Shown here piece by piece: positions 35,577 to 46,639 of a stretch of 64,000 bases of DNA; positions within the stretch are counted from its first letter, which is position 1, and the number at the start of each line of letters is the position of its first letter. The notes under the pieces were generated by a model that worked only from the letters and a program-made list of their open reading frames with translations, had not been told where the DNA came from and did not search any database. Location: NCBI GenBank assembly GCA_037176885.1, contig JAWWNJ010000078.1, positions 1 to 64,000 of the forward strand, given 5' to 3'. A program made the translations under genes and the position numbers. Source of the DNA: Favolaschia claudopus (lineage: Eukaryota; Basidiomycota; Agaricomycetes; Agaricales; Mycenaceae).

Positions 35577-36877
35577 ATGGTTAAACCATCGGATATCTCG
35601 AAACTTGAAGGAGCGGAGAATTTTTGGACTTGGAAGGCTGATGCCTCGTCTTTGTTGTTGACTGAAGGTCTTTGGGATGCGGTCGATCCCCTGGTTAATG
35701 TTCCAAACGGTGCCGTACAAATGCGCACTTGGTCCCAAAATAATGCTAAAGCTCATGGGATGCTCTATCTCACCCTGAGCCAGAGCGTGAAGGAAAAGAT
35801 CAATAATGCCAGCCTTGGCGTTAACGGTCGTTTGAAAAATGGGCCACTTTGGATTCGTACTACACCACCGCCGATCCCGCTACTCGCTCCACCTTGATGT
35901 CCAAGTTCCATGGGGTCTCCCACAATGTCATGCAGCCTGCCGATGCGTTTCTCCAGGCCGTCGTCACTGCCGAGAACCGTCTCACCGCCATTGCTGCGAC
36001 CCTGCCGGCTCACATGGTTCAGGATAAAATCCTGAGCGGTCTTTCCTCTGCGTATTCACCCATCATCACTATCCTGCAGCACGAGTCCCCCCAGCGCGAT
36101 GTCCAGTCCATGATCAATGCCATCAATGCTTGGGAACGCTCTGATCTTCAGCGTTCTGATTCGCTTATCCAGGCTGCTCGGAACACTCTCGCAGCCTATA
36201 ATCCGAATCACGGGGGTGAAGATATTGTCGCTGAAGCTCATCTCGCTCGCAATCGGACCCAGCGTACCTCATCCGGAAAACCCTATCCCCACTCCCACTC
36301 GCATTCTACCTTTAACGACAAATTTGACTGGACCAACACGAAGAATCGCACCGACGTCTGCTATAGATGCGGTCTTCCCGGTCATTTTGCCCAATTCTGC
36401 ATTTCGATCATGCCCGACGATGTCCGCCGTCGTATTCTTCGTAATCGCGAGGACAACGCCCAGGTTGCTTTGGATGCTCGGGAATCGGACTTGGAAACTG
36501 TTGCCTTTGCCGCCACTGGCGAACATGCTTTCTCTGCCATGCTTGACCTCCCCAATGAGATCAACATGGATACCTTGTCCCCGGAAGTCACTGAGGCCTT
36601 TGCCGCTGCCTACTGCCAACCCCATCCGCCTCCAGCTCTCGTTGCTAGCCTTGCTTTTCGTGAGGAGCAAGCTGCTCTTGCACATGCACAGAACTCCCCT
36701 TCCGTTTCTACCAACTCTAGCCCTGTGTCCAGCCCGACTAAGAAGAAGAAGAAAAGAAGAAGAAGTCGGCCTCGACTGGTGCATACAGTCGAAGAAATCG
36801 AGGCGGTGTTGGAAAGTGTGGCTCTTGCCGAAGATCCCGCGAACGTCTCAGATGCCGGAACGGACTACACGATTTAG
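35577..36877 (+). pseudogene. copia-type gag polyprotein, frameshifted
   Basis: The frame from ATG 35577 begins MVKPSDISKLEGAENFW, typical of copia-type Gag (UBN2-like) capsid domains. Near 35822-35840 it shifts frame, and the rest (from about 35840) reads to a stop at 36875-36877. A CCHC zinc knuckle of form CX2CX4HX4C (CYRCGLPGHFAQFC) is encoded at 36359-36400. The C-terminal part has a run of Lys and Arg at about 36739-36768. The gag ends in a stop only 39 bases before the 3' LTR, so protease, integrase and reverse transcriptase are absent. It would be a non-autonomous gag-only copy, now broken by the frameshift. Gag proteins of this class package element RNA in cytoplasmic particles; that role is family knowledge. 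Confidence 0.75.
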
Positions 36878-36916
36878 GATTTTTCAGACTACGGGGGTGT
36901 CTCGTCTGCGGGGGTG

Positions 36917-37011
36917 TGTTGAAGTATATTGGCGTCCAGCCGAGACGGTCCGTAGATCCGCGTTCAACACGCGATAACCTCATGTAAACTAGTGATAGAA
37001 ATCATCGATTT
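36917..37011 (+). mobile_element. Truncated 3' LTR of the gag-only copia element
   Basis: It begins TGTTGAAGTATATTGG directly after a GC-rich purine tract (GCGGGGGTG), the usual copia polypurine-LTR joint. Its bases 36953-37011 repeat the 5' LTR exactly. After 37011 it departs from the 5' LTR, so about 59 bases of its 3' end are lost. Confidence 0.7.
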
Positions 37012-37277
37012 CTAAATGGGAAATGAGCCAACTTTCATTGTACAACCAGGGCAGTTGGGGGAAAGGGGCGGAAGATAGGCAAAGGTGAATTATAATTTAT
37101 GGGGAGAACAAGGCAGAAACGAGCAGAAACGACGAAGTCCGAAATCACGTTTAGCGGCATCAGCCAAAACCGTGACCAATTGTTCCAGTCGCTATGACAG
37201 CTTATCTCGCTCGCCCCGTGATGAGCGTCATAGCGTACTGGTCGCGAGTCTACCTAATGTTTTGTGGCCAGAGCTTA

Positions 37278-37542
37278 CTGTAGTATTATGTTCAATTCGT
37301 AAGGCGGTTTTGGGTGTGACACCCCTTACGAATTTACCCTTTCGTAAGGGGGCCTTGGGACACTGTGACTTACGAAAAATTTTCGTTTTTTACCCCCTTT
37401 TTAGGTCCAAAATCGCACCAAATTTCGTGTCCCAGGGGGAAACCTTTCGTAAGACCCCTTTGTGACGCTGTGACTTACGAAAATTTTCGTAGGATTTCGG
37501 GTCTGTGACCTGTGACCCTACGAATTGAACGTAATACTACAG
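37278..37542. mobile_element. MITE with TA target duplication (Tc1/mariner-like)
   Basis: 265 bases. The termini CTGTAGTATTATGTTCAATT and its inverted partner (AATTGAACGTAATACTACAG) match over about 24 bases with one mismatch, and TA flanks both sides (37276-37277 and 37543-37544). Inside are repeated TTCGTAAG / CTTACGAA words. There is no coding capacity. Superfamily assignment rests on the TA duplication only. Confidence 0.75.
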
Positions 37543-37545
37543 TAA

Positions 37546-38532
37546 TCGACCCCCAGTTAAATTAACTTAATGGCTGTCACACTTTGGTCATGTGATCGCT
37601 TGTTGTAAGTGACTGGCCTACCTTATATGGAGTGCGACGGCAATCACTCACATGAAGGGATCGACACGAATTCATTCAATCAGATCAATGCCGACCTTTG
37701 ATTGACTGCCGAAGTAGCTCCACCTAAAGCGAGCCCTGAGGCCAGTTCACTCGCTGATTTCCGCCGCATCAGTGACACCCCGATATGGCAATTCGATGGC
37801 GGCTGAATTGACGGCGATCAATTGTTTTCCTCTTCACTCAGATCCAGGGCGATATGGTGCCGAGCGAGGATGTAACATCAAATGGCTGTTAGTATAGAGG
37901 TTTGAAGTTGTATTTGTGGCTTATTTTTTTCGGCCGGTCGCCGGTTCAATTCTTGGGGGTAAATACTCTTTTTTTGTGGTCTGCCGATCGGCTAGGTACT
38001 GGCTAGAAGGATTGATTCAGAATCAAGTCCACCTACCACCCCCGTGAAATGAACGAGGCGAAGTGAGCCACGCCTGCAATAAGTACGCCCTTGGCGTGGA
38101 ATTCAAGAAGACATACCCCGCGGAAACTATACTATCCACCTGGGTCCTACGGTATATTGCCCATATCATCCTATCAGCACTCATCTTAGTCTTATACGCC
38201 CCGTATTTCGTCGCGAAGCAAGTACATGGTTGTGCTATTTTGTTCAAGTCCAGTGCCGACAAGCCGACATCAATGTTGCCGAACATCGCCGACGTCAAAT
38301 TTCCATATTGGGTGTCACTGATGCGGCGGAAGTTTGGCAAGTAGGCCAGTTTCATACACATAGGGGGGAATCCCTCGGCCGGGAAAACGCGTTTTCGGCA
38401 CCCAGAAAAGCCTCGGAATGACCGATTTTTCCCTCACTGGATTGTCACTGGACCTCAGATATGCGCGGGGGAACACGTATTGGTCACGTGCTATCCCCCA
38501 ATAGCGTTTACTACGGTTTAGTTACCTCAACG
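37546..38532. other. Non-coding or unassigned stretch before the SET gene
   Basis: It contains short overlapping open frames on both strands at 38023-38361 with no recognisable domain, and a B-box-like GGTTCAATTC near 37953 without a tRNA fold. I see no supported gene. It probably includes the promoter of the SET-domain gene. Confidence 0.5.
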
Positions 38533-40016
38533 ATGAAGAGAGGCTTTCTGAATGGCCCAAAAGCTACCGCACGCCTTCGACAAGGCGCTTCGAATCTCCA
38601 ACATAATTCTTCTGCTGTGGATCCACCAAATCTACGCTTTCCGATTGGCAAGGTCTCAAAAGTTGGTGAGCACATTCAACGCTGGACATTGGAGTGGAAG
38701 TGGTCCTCACCAAAGGCCAATCAGACGTCCCGCATACCCGGAGCGGTGGCTACACTGCGTGTGCTACAACGTACACCACTTTCCCTCTCGTCCCAAACCC
38801 GGACGAGCCTGTGACTGAGTGCATCTTCTTCGAGGGAAGCAAGGAAATTTTGATGCAGGTACCCCACTTTCCGCAACCCATGTTGCAGCCTGCAGAATCT
38901 GCACATCGAATCGGGGTTGCACCGGGCAAAGGACGCGGCCTTTTTAGCACGCTGGCCCTCCGCACGGGGGAATTGATCTGCTCTGACCGGCCACTCTTGA
39001 TTGGCCCACGAGGCGTACCAACAAGCGCTCCCCCCAATTTCACGCCTGATATGCTCATACAGCATAGTCTCAACGAGCTGGAGAAGTGCTATGAAGTGGG
39101 TGTAAATAGGATGCGCCCCCACGATAAGTCGGTATTCATGGCTCTCGCTAACTGCCACACCCAAGATGGTTCCGGACCAATCGTGGGCATTGTTCGCACC
39201 AACGGACTCGGTATCGATGAGCTTCAAACCGACAAGGCGCCTGCCAAAGGGCGACAGTATACAACTGTTTCTCAATACATCTCACTTCTCAACCACAGGT
39301 ATTTTACGTAACTGTTCATTTTGGCCCTGATGCTTACTCCGACTTTATGTAGTTGTTCCGCTAATACTGCTCCAGTTTTTCACCTCCCATCGTTGTCCTT
39401 CCGCCTCTATGCCGTCCGCGACATTCCTGCGGGGGAGGAATTAACTTTTCAATACATTGACGTCCTCGCGTGCGCTGCTGCGCGGCAACGAGCTTTGAAG
39501 CCATATGACCTGGTGTGCACTTGCACGGCCTGCTCTGACCCTACAGTCTCGGACCGTCGTCGCGCAGCCATCGAGGCCATCCATCCCAACGCCATCATGT
39601 GGGCGGCTGTCAACCGTGAACTTCCTGACGACTGGCTAATCAACCAATGCCTGGAACAACTCGCCTTGCTTATTGCAGAAGGGCTGGAGCACCACCAGAA
39701 ATACTTCCATGCAACGAAAACGATCATGGAAGCGTACATATGCTTGGGGGACAGGGTCGGAGCCAGCGAGTGGGCTGGCAAACTGCATAAACAGAGATGG
39801 GCAGATGGGTATGCAGTCGCAAACACTGGAGCATTGCTACTTTCTGAAAGTAATGCTTACGAGCAACACCCATTGTGGCGAGCTCGAGTTGAGCCAGACG
39901 CTAATACTTCGACCAGAGTATTACAGACATTTGCAAAGTTTGCTGGGACCGCCAATATCAAACCGCTGGCCGGTGGGTCGGCGATGATGCTGTTTCCAGT
40001 AGGTAACTCCTTGTAA
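38533..40016 (+). CDS. SET-domain protein (SMYD-like lysine methyltransferase family), two exons, possible frameshift
   Basis: The probable start ATG at 38533 reads MKRGFLNGPKATARLR, a start I associate with a SET-protein family expanded in agaric fungi. SET landmarks in order are GKGRGLFS (cofactor-binding GxG), NHSCSAN (the NHSCxPN motif with Ala for Pro), GEELTFQY (catalytic Tyr) and the post-SET cluster CTCTAC. A helical C-terminal domain ends at TAA 40014-40016. The NHS codons are split by a 54-base GT-AG intron (39299-39352). Between about 38658 and 38694 the reading frame changes. Either there is a one-step indel, or a 29-base GTGAGC...TTGGAG segment (38666-38694) is removed, which restores frame but is shorter than normal fungal introns. 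Such enzymes transfer methyl groups from S-adenosylmethionine to lysine; the substrate is unknown. No MYND finger is seen. Confidence 0.75.
39299..39352 (+). other. Spliceosomal intron in the SET-domain gene
   Basis: The 54-base intron begins GTATTT and ends TATGTAG. Removing it joins AACCACAG to TTGTTCC and restores the conserved NHSCS motif. A CTGAT-type branch-point candidate lies near 39327. Confidence 0.85.
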
Positions 40017-41135
40017 TAATAATGAATATCCTTACTCCGGGTCAAAACTCGAGTGCCTTTCCCTCCATGCACACCCCGACCTTGGTCGTATTCTTTCCAG
40101 TGTGACAACAGATCGACCGTGCCCCCGCCTTCCCAGGATTGTGCTGACTTGACAAAATGTGCGCTGTTGGCAGCTGAGCATGAAATGCAGATGCTCCCTA
40201 ACCCCCCAATTATTATTAATACATAATATTATTTGGAAGATCTTCTTATCACGGCGGCAGACTGCGCCGTGCCATTGACACCTTGCCATCATGCTTGATC
40301 ACCAGATAGTCATCGTTACTGGAAAAGCCCAACAGTCATTCAATATTGTTTCTTGTAAAAACCGCAACGAAATATAAGACGTACTCCATTTTACGGCAAT
40401 AGTCCTCTCTGTGGCCAAAGACCCCGCACAAATCACATGTGGGTCGACGATGTTGACGTCTTCTGGAGGGATGGGCACAACTAAACGCTATTCTCCCAAC
40501 ACTGGAGCGCATGCCGTAACGCCATCAGCCCGTGATCTCCGCTGTCAGGGCAGTTCCGGGGAACGCCGAAGCGGCCAAAGCGACGTATGTCTCGATTTTA
40601 CTGTAGCTGGGGCCAATGCCACACAATCCTAGGAAGCCAATTGCTTCTTATGCATCTATAGAGTGAGTCTACATACTCTGAATTCATTCATTTAACAGCC
40701 CCCCGAGACTACAATGGTATGAATACCCCGAGGTAATATACTAGTAGTAGTAAGGTCCGACATGCAATATACAGTAAATGTAGCGGCGTCAAAGATTGAA
40801 CAGAGCTAAGTATATATCAAATCTACGTCTGGTAGCCCATAGTGTTTTTAGTATACCTTGCAGAGCCCTTATTTCCTGGTTTAGCCCAAGTTGTCCGGCT
40901 TGTACCAGTTGTCGGGCCAGCAAAATGATGAACATCACCGACCATATGAGACACATCTCCTCCAATATTGTTGTTTTTTATTGATCTGAGCCATAACCGA
41001 GATTGTGCCGGAGTTTTTAACTGTTCTCGGAGGATTCGAGCCCCCTCCTCAAGTTTCATTTGTTATCCTATGCAGTTGAATTGTGAAAGGTGGTGGACTT
41101 AGACGTTTTGAGCAGTCTACGGAAGTTCCCCACTG
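40017..41135. other. Unassigned intergenic DNA
   Basis: Only short frames without recognisable domains. I see no gene, RNA or defined repeat here. Confidence 0.5.
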
Positions 41136-41139
41136 TGCA

Positions 41140-41305
41140 AAGTATTCATCATGAAATTCATGCAGATTGTTATGAAATTCAGGTTTCATGATGTTTGTCA
41201 TGATGAATTTCAAGACGGCTTTCATGATGTTCAGAAAATTGCTTTTGTGACAATATGGATTCATGACAAAACATCATGAATTTTCGTCATGAAACAACTA
41301 CTCAT
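41140..41305. repeat. TCATGATG-rich palindromic repeat, copy 1
   Basis: Dense overlapping palindromic words (TTCATGATG, CATCATGAA, ATGAAATTCA) on both strands. The same vocabulary makes up 43168-43365. No target duplication was identified. Confidence 0.55.
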
Positions 41306-43167
41306 TCATTTATTTTTTATTTTTTATTTTTTTTGCTAAGTCCACCAGATGTTGAGTGCATACTTGGTATTGACAAAAGTAACCGTGAATCGACTCGTAT
41401 GGTCCGAATATTGCAGTATGTAATAGGTTAAAATGCATCGGAATGTTCTCCTGCATGTTTTTCGCGTTTTTCCGACCAAAATTTGGATGATTTCAATTTC
41501 AAAATAAAACACTACAAAGTCGGAACTACCAGGTAACTAAGTAGTTCAACCACTTGATTCTACCCATGGCTACCCCTGTGCGATTTGCGATTTCGAAACA
41601 AAGTCAGAAAATATGGAACGAGAAACAAGTACACACATTGGGACACATTCGGACTCCACGCGGCCACAACCCATTCCCGAATCCAGGCGTCCGCATTTTT
41701 GAAGCTCAAATCCTCGAAGAACCGAATATAGGGGGTGGGGGAGCGGGGCGTGGCACGACTGAGTTGCGCATGTGTTTGTGCCTGATAAAAGATAAAAGAT
41801 GGAGACCTTGAGGACGCACCTTGGGAGTTGACCCCTTCCCTGCCCACGGGCACTCCTACCGACAGCTGAGAGCTCGGAACCATCCTGACGTGCTTTTGGG
41901 GTGCGTATCGGCCGCGGGATCTTGGAGAGTCGTTCACCGAATTCTGCAAGGAGGTGTAACGAGCAAATCTTGTGCTGCAATGGGGCGAGAGGGAAAGAAT
42001 ACTTCAGCAAAAATCAAGCTGTCAGCCGCGAGCTCACCGTCACGGTGGTGGGGACGAGATCTGTTGTTTAAGTTTCGGCGTCGTCCTCCACAGCGTTGGA
42101 GAGTGGCGTCGTCGTGGGGTCCATGGGTGAGGGGATGGGGGGCAGGAGAGAGAGGAAGAGAGGAAGCGAGGAAGAGAGGTTGACGTACGACAGCCCACGG
42201 GCTGATTGCCGGCACGTAACGATATATTCTCGTACTCGGGAACCGGTATGAACGAAAATCGAAAACGAAAACGCGGCTAGCTGTTATTCATCAGGCGGCC
42301 TTCCAGGCCATCAAGTCCTCCAATTGCCAGCTATCAGAAACGAAAATGACCGGTTAGGCCCCCGGTCACTACCTACTAGGTTTGTCACATTGAAAACCCG
42401 AATTTCGGCCTGATTTACTCTGTTTTTCGGCACTGATGGCGCTCTGGCGGCTTCAAAAATCACGATTTTTTTCTGAAAATGCGCGCAAACGCTTAGTTTA
42501 GAGGAGCTGCGTCGCCCTATCGAGTCAAAACCTCGGTCAGATGGCTGGTTCGCGAAATAGCCCTCTCAGATTCGACCTTGTTTTACTCTATGGACGTGAC
42601 GAACCTATATGTCAGTGACCGGGGGCCTGACCGGTTTCTGTCAACACGGCAAAGAAGCCGAAAGGACTGCAGCTGGATTGATGTCACAGTCACAGTATAT
42701 CAATGTACGTGGTCTATAGTGTCATCGGCCGCTTGCCGAACGCGTCCGAGTGGCTGTACCAGGTCACGCACACGGCCTGTTTTAGCACTCTAAATTATTA
42801 ATTAATTGAAGAGTGAAGATCACTCAGTGAGCTCTGCACTTCAAAATCATAAAACAGAAATTTTTACGATACCCAAGTATGAGATTCGTAGCAAACATGA
42901 TATACTCTAGTGTGCTCATCCCAGTGTTACACCAATACATGGTCTGTCAACTACAGCCTACTGAAAATCGGTTGGTTAACAAGTCAACAGCTCCTTGAGA
43001 ACAGATACGCTAGCGACGCGTGTATGGACTGAAATGCCATGTCCCTCAAAATCTTCATTAGTCTAATAGTAATAATATGTGTTGGGCTGTGCCACTGCAG
43101 TACGGCGTGCCGGAGTTCGACTCCAGCTGGTGGTAGCCCAATTTATTTGCCCCGCGCTGGCCTCCTT
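41306..43167. other. Unassigned DNA with purine-rich tract
   Basis: It holds a T-rich run (41310-41335) and a GAGAGAGGAAGAGAGG purine tract near 42145-42180. Short overlapping frames at 41554-42183 and 42578-42793 show no domain. A tRNA-like B box occurs near 43113, but the surrounding 60 bases do not make a complete tRNA. Confidence 0.5.
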
Positions 43168-43365
43168 TTCATGATGTTTTGCCCTGAATTTGTTAATGAA
43201 ACATCATGAAAAACCATCATGAACAGCCCCATAATCGTCATGAAAATCACGACCCCGAGTCATGATGTTTTATTATGAATTTCCGGTAAATCATCATGAA
43301 TTTCCGGACAAATCGTCAGGAAAGTCATGACGAGAAACATCATGAATTTCATGACCCTTGGTTGG
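43168..43365. repeat. TCATGATG-rich palindromic repeat, copy 2
   Basis: It repeats CATGATGTTTT, ACATCATGAA and ATCATGAATTTCCGG words, like 41140-41305. This suggests a diverged MITE-like family of about 170-200 bases. Confidence 0.55.
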
Positions 43366-43590
43366 CACAGTGACAGCCTAGAACAGCATTCAAACTACAT
43401 GACAAGCTTTCGCATTACTCAAAAGAGCTAGAGGAGCCACCTAGACGCGTCAAGAGATAAATTGCGAATTTTTTGCGATTTTAGCCGATTTTTTAAGGCC
43501 TGGTTCACCGTCCGGACAAAACATCGACCTCTTGAGGCCTGGTTCGGATTCGGATAAGATCTTCCCCATTTGGGGTCCGGATAAGATGTC

Positions 43591-43986
43591 CTAAATTCCG
43601 GATTTTTTGGGGCAGGCATCATAGGTGATTGTCAGAGGTCCTGCGACAGGCCAGGTGGTGATGTACGAGCCACCATCGTGATTGCCGATGAGAACATGCT
43701 CGCATTCGAGATTGAGCAGCCGAATAAGAGCAAAATCCATCTTACTAAGACGTTCGGTATTCGCCATGTATCCCCAAAGCTGCGTGAAGCTTCCAAAGGG
43801 AAAGCCAGCGAGGACGAGGTTGAGAAGTTCGTTGGGGCACATACCAATGAAGGCACCAACGTTGATCGCAGAGCGGGGGCCGTTGTTGAACGAATCTGGT
43901 GAATCAGTGGTGATTCCCATAGTGTTGAATTGCAGAATTCTATTTATGAAATGGGCCCTGACAGGATTCAACACCATGAATTTCAA
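43591..43986 (-). CDS. Hypothetical protein fragment
   Basis: A 131-residue frame on the minus strand. The stretch from MGITTDSPDSFNNGPRSAIN onward has protein-like composition with a hydrophobic middle and few rare residues. I do not recognise the family. The true start may be the internal Met at residue 23, and upstream exons were not identified. It could be a decayed gene. Antisense frames at 43678-43902 and 43682-44173 overlap it and look less protein-like. Confidence 0.35.
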   Translation of the reverse strand: MKFMVLNPVRAHFINRILQFNTMGITTDSPDSFNNGPRSAINVGAFIGMCPNELLNLVLAGFPFGSFTQLWGYMANTERLSKMDFALIRLLNLECEHVLIGNHDGGSYITTWPVAGPLTITYDACPKKSGI

Positions 43987-44129
43987 AACCTTCCCTCTGC
44001 ACAGTGCCGTCTTTCAAATTCTTCCACTTTCGGCTTCCCAACCGACGCTCAATGAAGAAAATAAGAGAGCTGACTTCAGTCACCACACAATGGCTTCGTT
44101 TGGCGGTGATTCTATTTCGTTATCCAGAA

Positions 44130-44630
44130 CAAGGGGGCACCGGCAATCTAACCGGCGACTAAGGGCTAGTTAGTTAGTCCGGCCGTCAGGCCGAAAAAAA
44201 AATTTTGACCCCCCAGTTTGTGGGCGGGAATGAGCTTCTGGTAGTCTGTTTGAGTGAGAAGCACTGCGCTTGAGCTCTACATGTAGCTTTTCAGAGGATA
44301 TAGTGCTACTCCTCTGCAATCAGTCTCAATTTGGTCTCAATGTGGCTTTGTTTGGTGGAGCTGTCAACCTGATGTTGCCATGTTTTGCCTTCTAAAGAAG
44401 GATGTAAGCATCCAGTCTGGTCTGGATACTCTTCTCAAGACAGTAGAACAGTAACTGGCCCTTCAATAAATTTATTTGTGGGATGAACTTCAGGTCAACG
44501 CAGTCCGGCGACTTAACCGTGAGAACATATTGCCGTATATAGTGCTTACGTTAGTTAGTTAGTCCAGCCTAGAGGTCGGAAAAGAAAAAAACGGCCCTAT
44601 ATATTTTTTTAGAATGCCGGTGCCCCCTTG
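44130..44630. mobile_element. hAT-type MITE with 8-base target duplication
   Basis: The 501-base element starts CAAGGGGGCACCGGCA and ends in its reverse complement TGCCGGTGCCCCCTTG. The 8-base target duplication ATCCAGAA is exact on both sides (44122-44129 and 44631-44638). The CAAGG terminus and 8-base duplication are the hAT superfamily signature. Subterminal TAGTTAGTTAGTCC segments occur near both ends. No transposase is encoded, so it would depend on one elsewhere. Confidence 0.85.
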
Positions 44631-44638
44631 ATCCAGAA

Positions 44639-45860
44639 CGAATTCCGTCGTTTCCGAACCTTGGATTCTTCTACAGAGTTTTCATGATTCCATGACTCAA
44701 GGGCAGATGACAAAAATGAGAGGTGTGTACGCGTCGATTGCCTATGAACTGAATCGATATCCAGGGCAGTTGTTTCGATGTACGTATCGAAGTGACCAAA
44801 CTACTCGCAAAATTATCTCCATGCTCAGAATATCAGTTTCTAGGGTGCGCAAGGCCTGATCAGCCATCTCCAGTTGCTGAACGATTACATTGGAAGCGCG
44901 TAGCTGATATTTCACCCCGTTCTATTACAACAACTGACACCTGCACAGCTTTACTTCCTTTTCGTGCTTCCCTTCTCCTTTACTACCTACGCTCTTGCCT
45001 TTTCCTAGATAACACATCTCATGAACACCGAGTATGCTTTTCAGGCCTATTTTTCAAATCAGTACGGTACCGGAAGCTTTTTAGTTCTTTTTTGTTTTTT
45101 TTTTGAGAATGCTAGCAAGTCAAAGGATATAGAAAGACGCATTGGATCAGGAGCCAACAAAATTTGGGACTGCCAGTGCTTAGCAGATTGCCCCGAATGA
45201 CACCTGGTCTTGTCCGGCTAAAATCACATTCGGAAATTGAACGTAAATCAAGATCAAGTGCACATCCAGAAAGACTCGAACACACCAAGACACTCTTTGA
45301 AGCCAATTCCCAGTCGATCAAAGTTAGGACTCCAGAAAACTGGTTGCCAAAAGAAATCTGCCCGCATTTAGGTCTCTACAAGTGTAATGGCTAAAATATG
45401 CGGTATTGCGCGGGCTCCCGGCCAGCTACTCTAGGACAAAGGTGTGACATAACACGACCAAACCACAGCATTTTTTGGTCGAAGGTTCCGAGTCAACCTC
45501 TGGGGAGCTTTTACGCTAGATACCCATATGTATCACTGTTTTGTATGCTCCGCTATGCTTAGCTACTAAGCTAGACATGCCGCGTTCGCGAAACCGCAAA
45601 TAAGTATCATCACAACACAACAAAGCAAACCGAAAAAGAAAAAAGAAAATCGTCGAGTCCAAGGCAGCTCCTGGGAGTTTTGTTGGAGCTGCCCATTGTA
45701 GGTATTCAGTCAGAGCTACTTTGTGCCCTGGAAAATGGTTAACCAGTCCGCGAGACATACAGTAGGGTTCAGATCGCCATCAGCGGCAAGAATCGCCGAA
45801 GTCTGATGGTGACATCAGATGATCGATGAGGCTCCATTCGGCTGTCGTGTCTTAGCGTCA
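44639..45860. other. Unassigned intergenic DNA
   Basis: Short frames only (for example 44792-45106 plus and 45516-45758 minus), none with recognisable domains. Confidence 0.5.
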
Positions 45861-45861
45861 C

Positions 45862-46078
45862 TTACATGAATTTCACGTAGTTGGAATACAGGTATCCCAA
45901 GCCAAATTCATGCACTTTCATTCACCCAATAACAAGGTGATATTCACGTAGCTCAGCATGGCATACAGGAAGTACGTGAATCAGGTACCTGAATTTCCAA
46001 CTACGTGAATCTAAATTCACTTGAAAATTGGTTGAATCGCGAATTTCATGCAACGGCTAAGTGAAATTCACGGGGTTT
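45862..46078. repeat. GTGAATTTCA-rich repeat with internal inverted repeat, copy 1
   Basis: TTCACGTAGTTGGAA (45872-45886) is exactly inverted at 45995-46009, and GTGAAATTCA-type words fill the rest. The end (ATTTCATGCAACGGC... to GGGGTTTTAC) resembles 54772-54812, defining a diverged repeat family. Confidence 0.6.
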
Positions 46079-46639
46079 TACAACCACAGTGATATATATA
46101 AGGCGTGATAAGGTCTGGTTAGGTCTTCCCCGGATAACTTCCCGGGGGTTACAAAACTGAGTTGGGGTTGTTAGAGACATGGTAGGCGTGGTTTTATTGC
46201 ATCGTTTTCGGCGGAAAATTCAGAGTTGTATTGTTTTTGATAATTTGTGCTGTGATTGTATGCCAAGATGGCTGATTTGAATTTCAAAAAGTATGTAGGG
46301 GAGCATATACTCATGTGTAGTAAATCACCAGTCAATGTACGAGCAATATCTTGAGTTGTTGTGTTATGGGGAAATTGTACAGGTATCCGAGAGCTACGCC
46401 ATATATGGAACAAAATTTCTCTATCTGTGAAGCTTTCTTAGCATAGCAGTATTGTACATTGTCACTGTTTTATTCGCACTGCAGAGGTCGAGCGTTCGAT
46501 TCTCGCAAGCACCAGTAATTAATTGTTAGAGTCAGTATTGTAGTACAATAGAAATACATAGTCTACCATTAGAAAGTCAAGACAAGGTGCAAGCAGACAC
46601 CTTACAAAGAAGGTAAAGTGGTAATACTTTTGCTTAACG
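46079..46639. other. Unassigned intergenic DNA
   Basis: A-T rich. It includes a B-box-like GTTCGATTC near 46493 but no complete tRNA. No gene is supported. Confidence 0.5.

Noticed and set aside
36117..36977. A 286-residue plus frame and a 171-residue minus frame over the gag region
   Set aside because: Shadows of the gag frame; the gag zinc knuckle and capsid-type sequence identify the true frame.
37990..38050. Minus-strand TTGATTCTGAATCAA resembling a glutamine tRNA anticodon arm
   Set aside because: The neighbouring sequence lacks D-arm, T-arm and acceptor pairing, so a complete tRNA is not supported.
38023..38361. Opposing open frames of 93 and 112 residues, one with a hydrophobic stretch
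   Set aside because: They overlap antisense, neither shows a domain, and neither connects to the SET gene.
43083..43142. Possible tRNA gene (TTGGGCT ... AGCCCAA with a B box)
   Set aside because: The ends pair over 7 bases but the total is only 60 bases and no D or anticodon arm fits. At best a tRNA-derived relic.
46475..46515. Possible tRNA (GTTCGATTC B box)
   Set aside because: No acceptor stem or anticodon arm could be formed around it.
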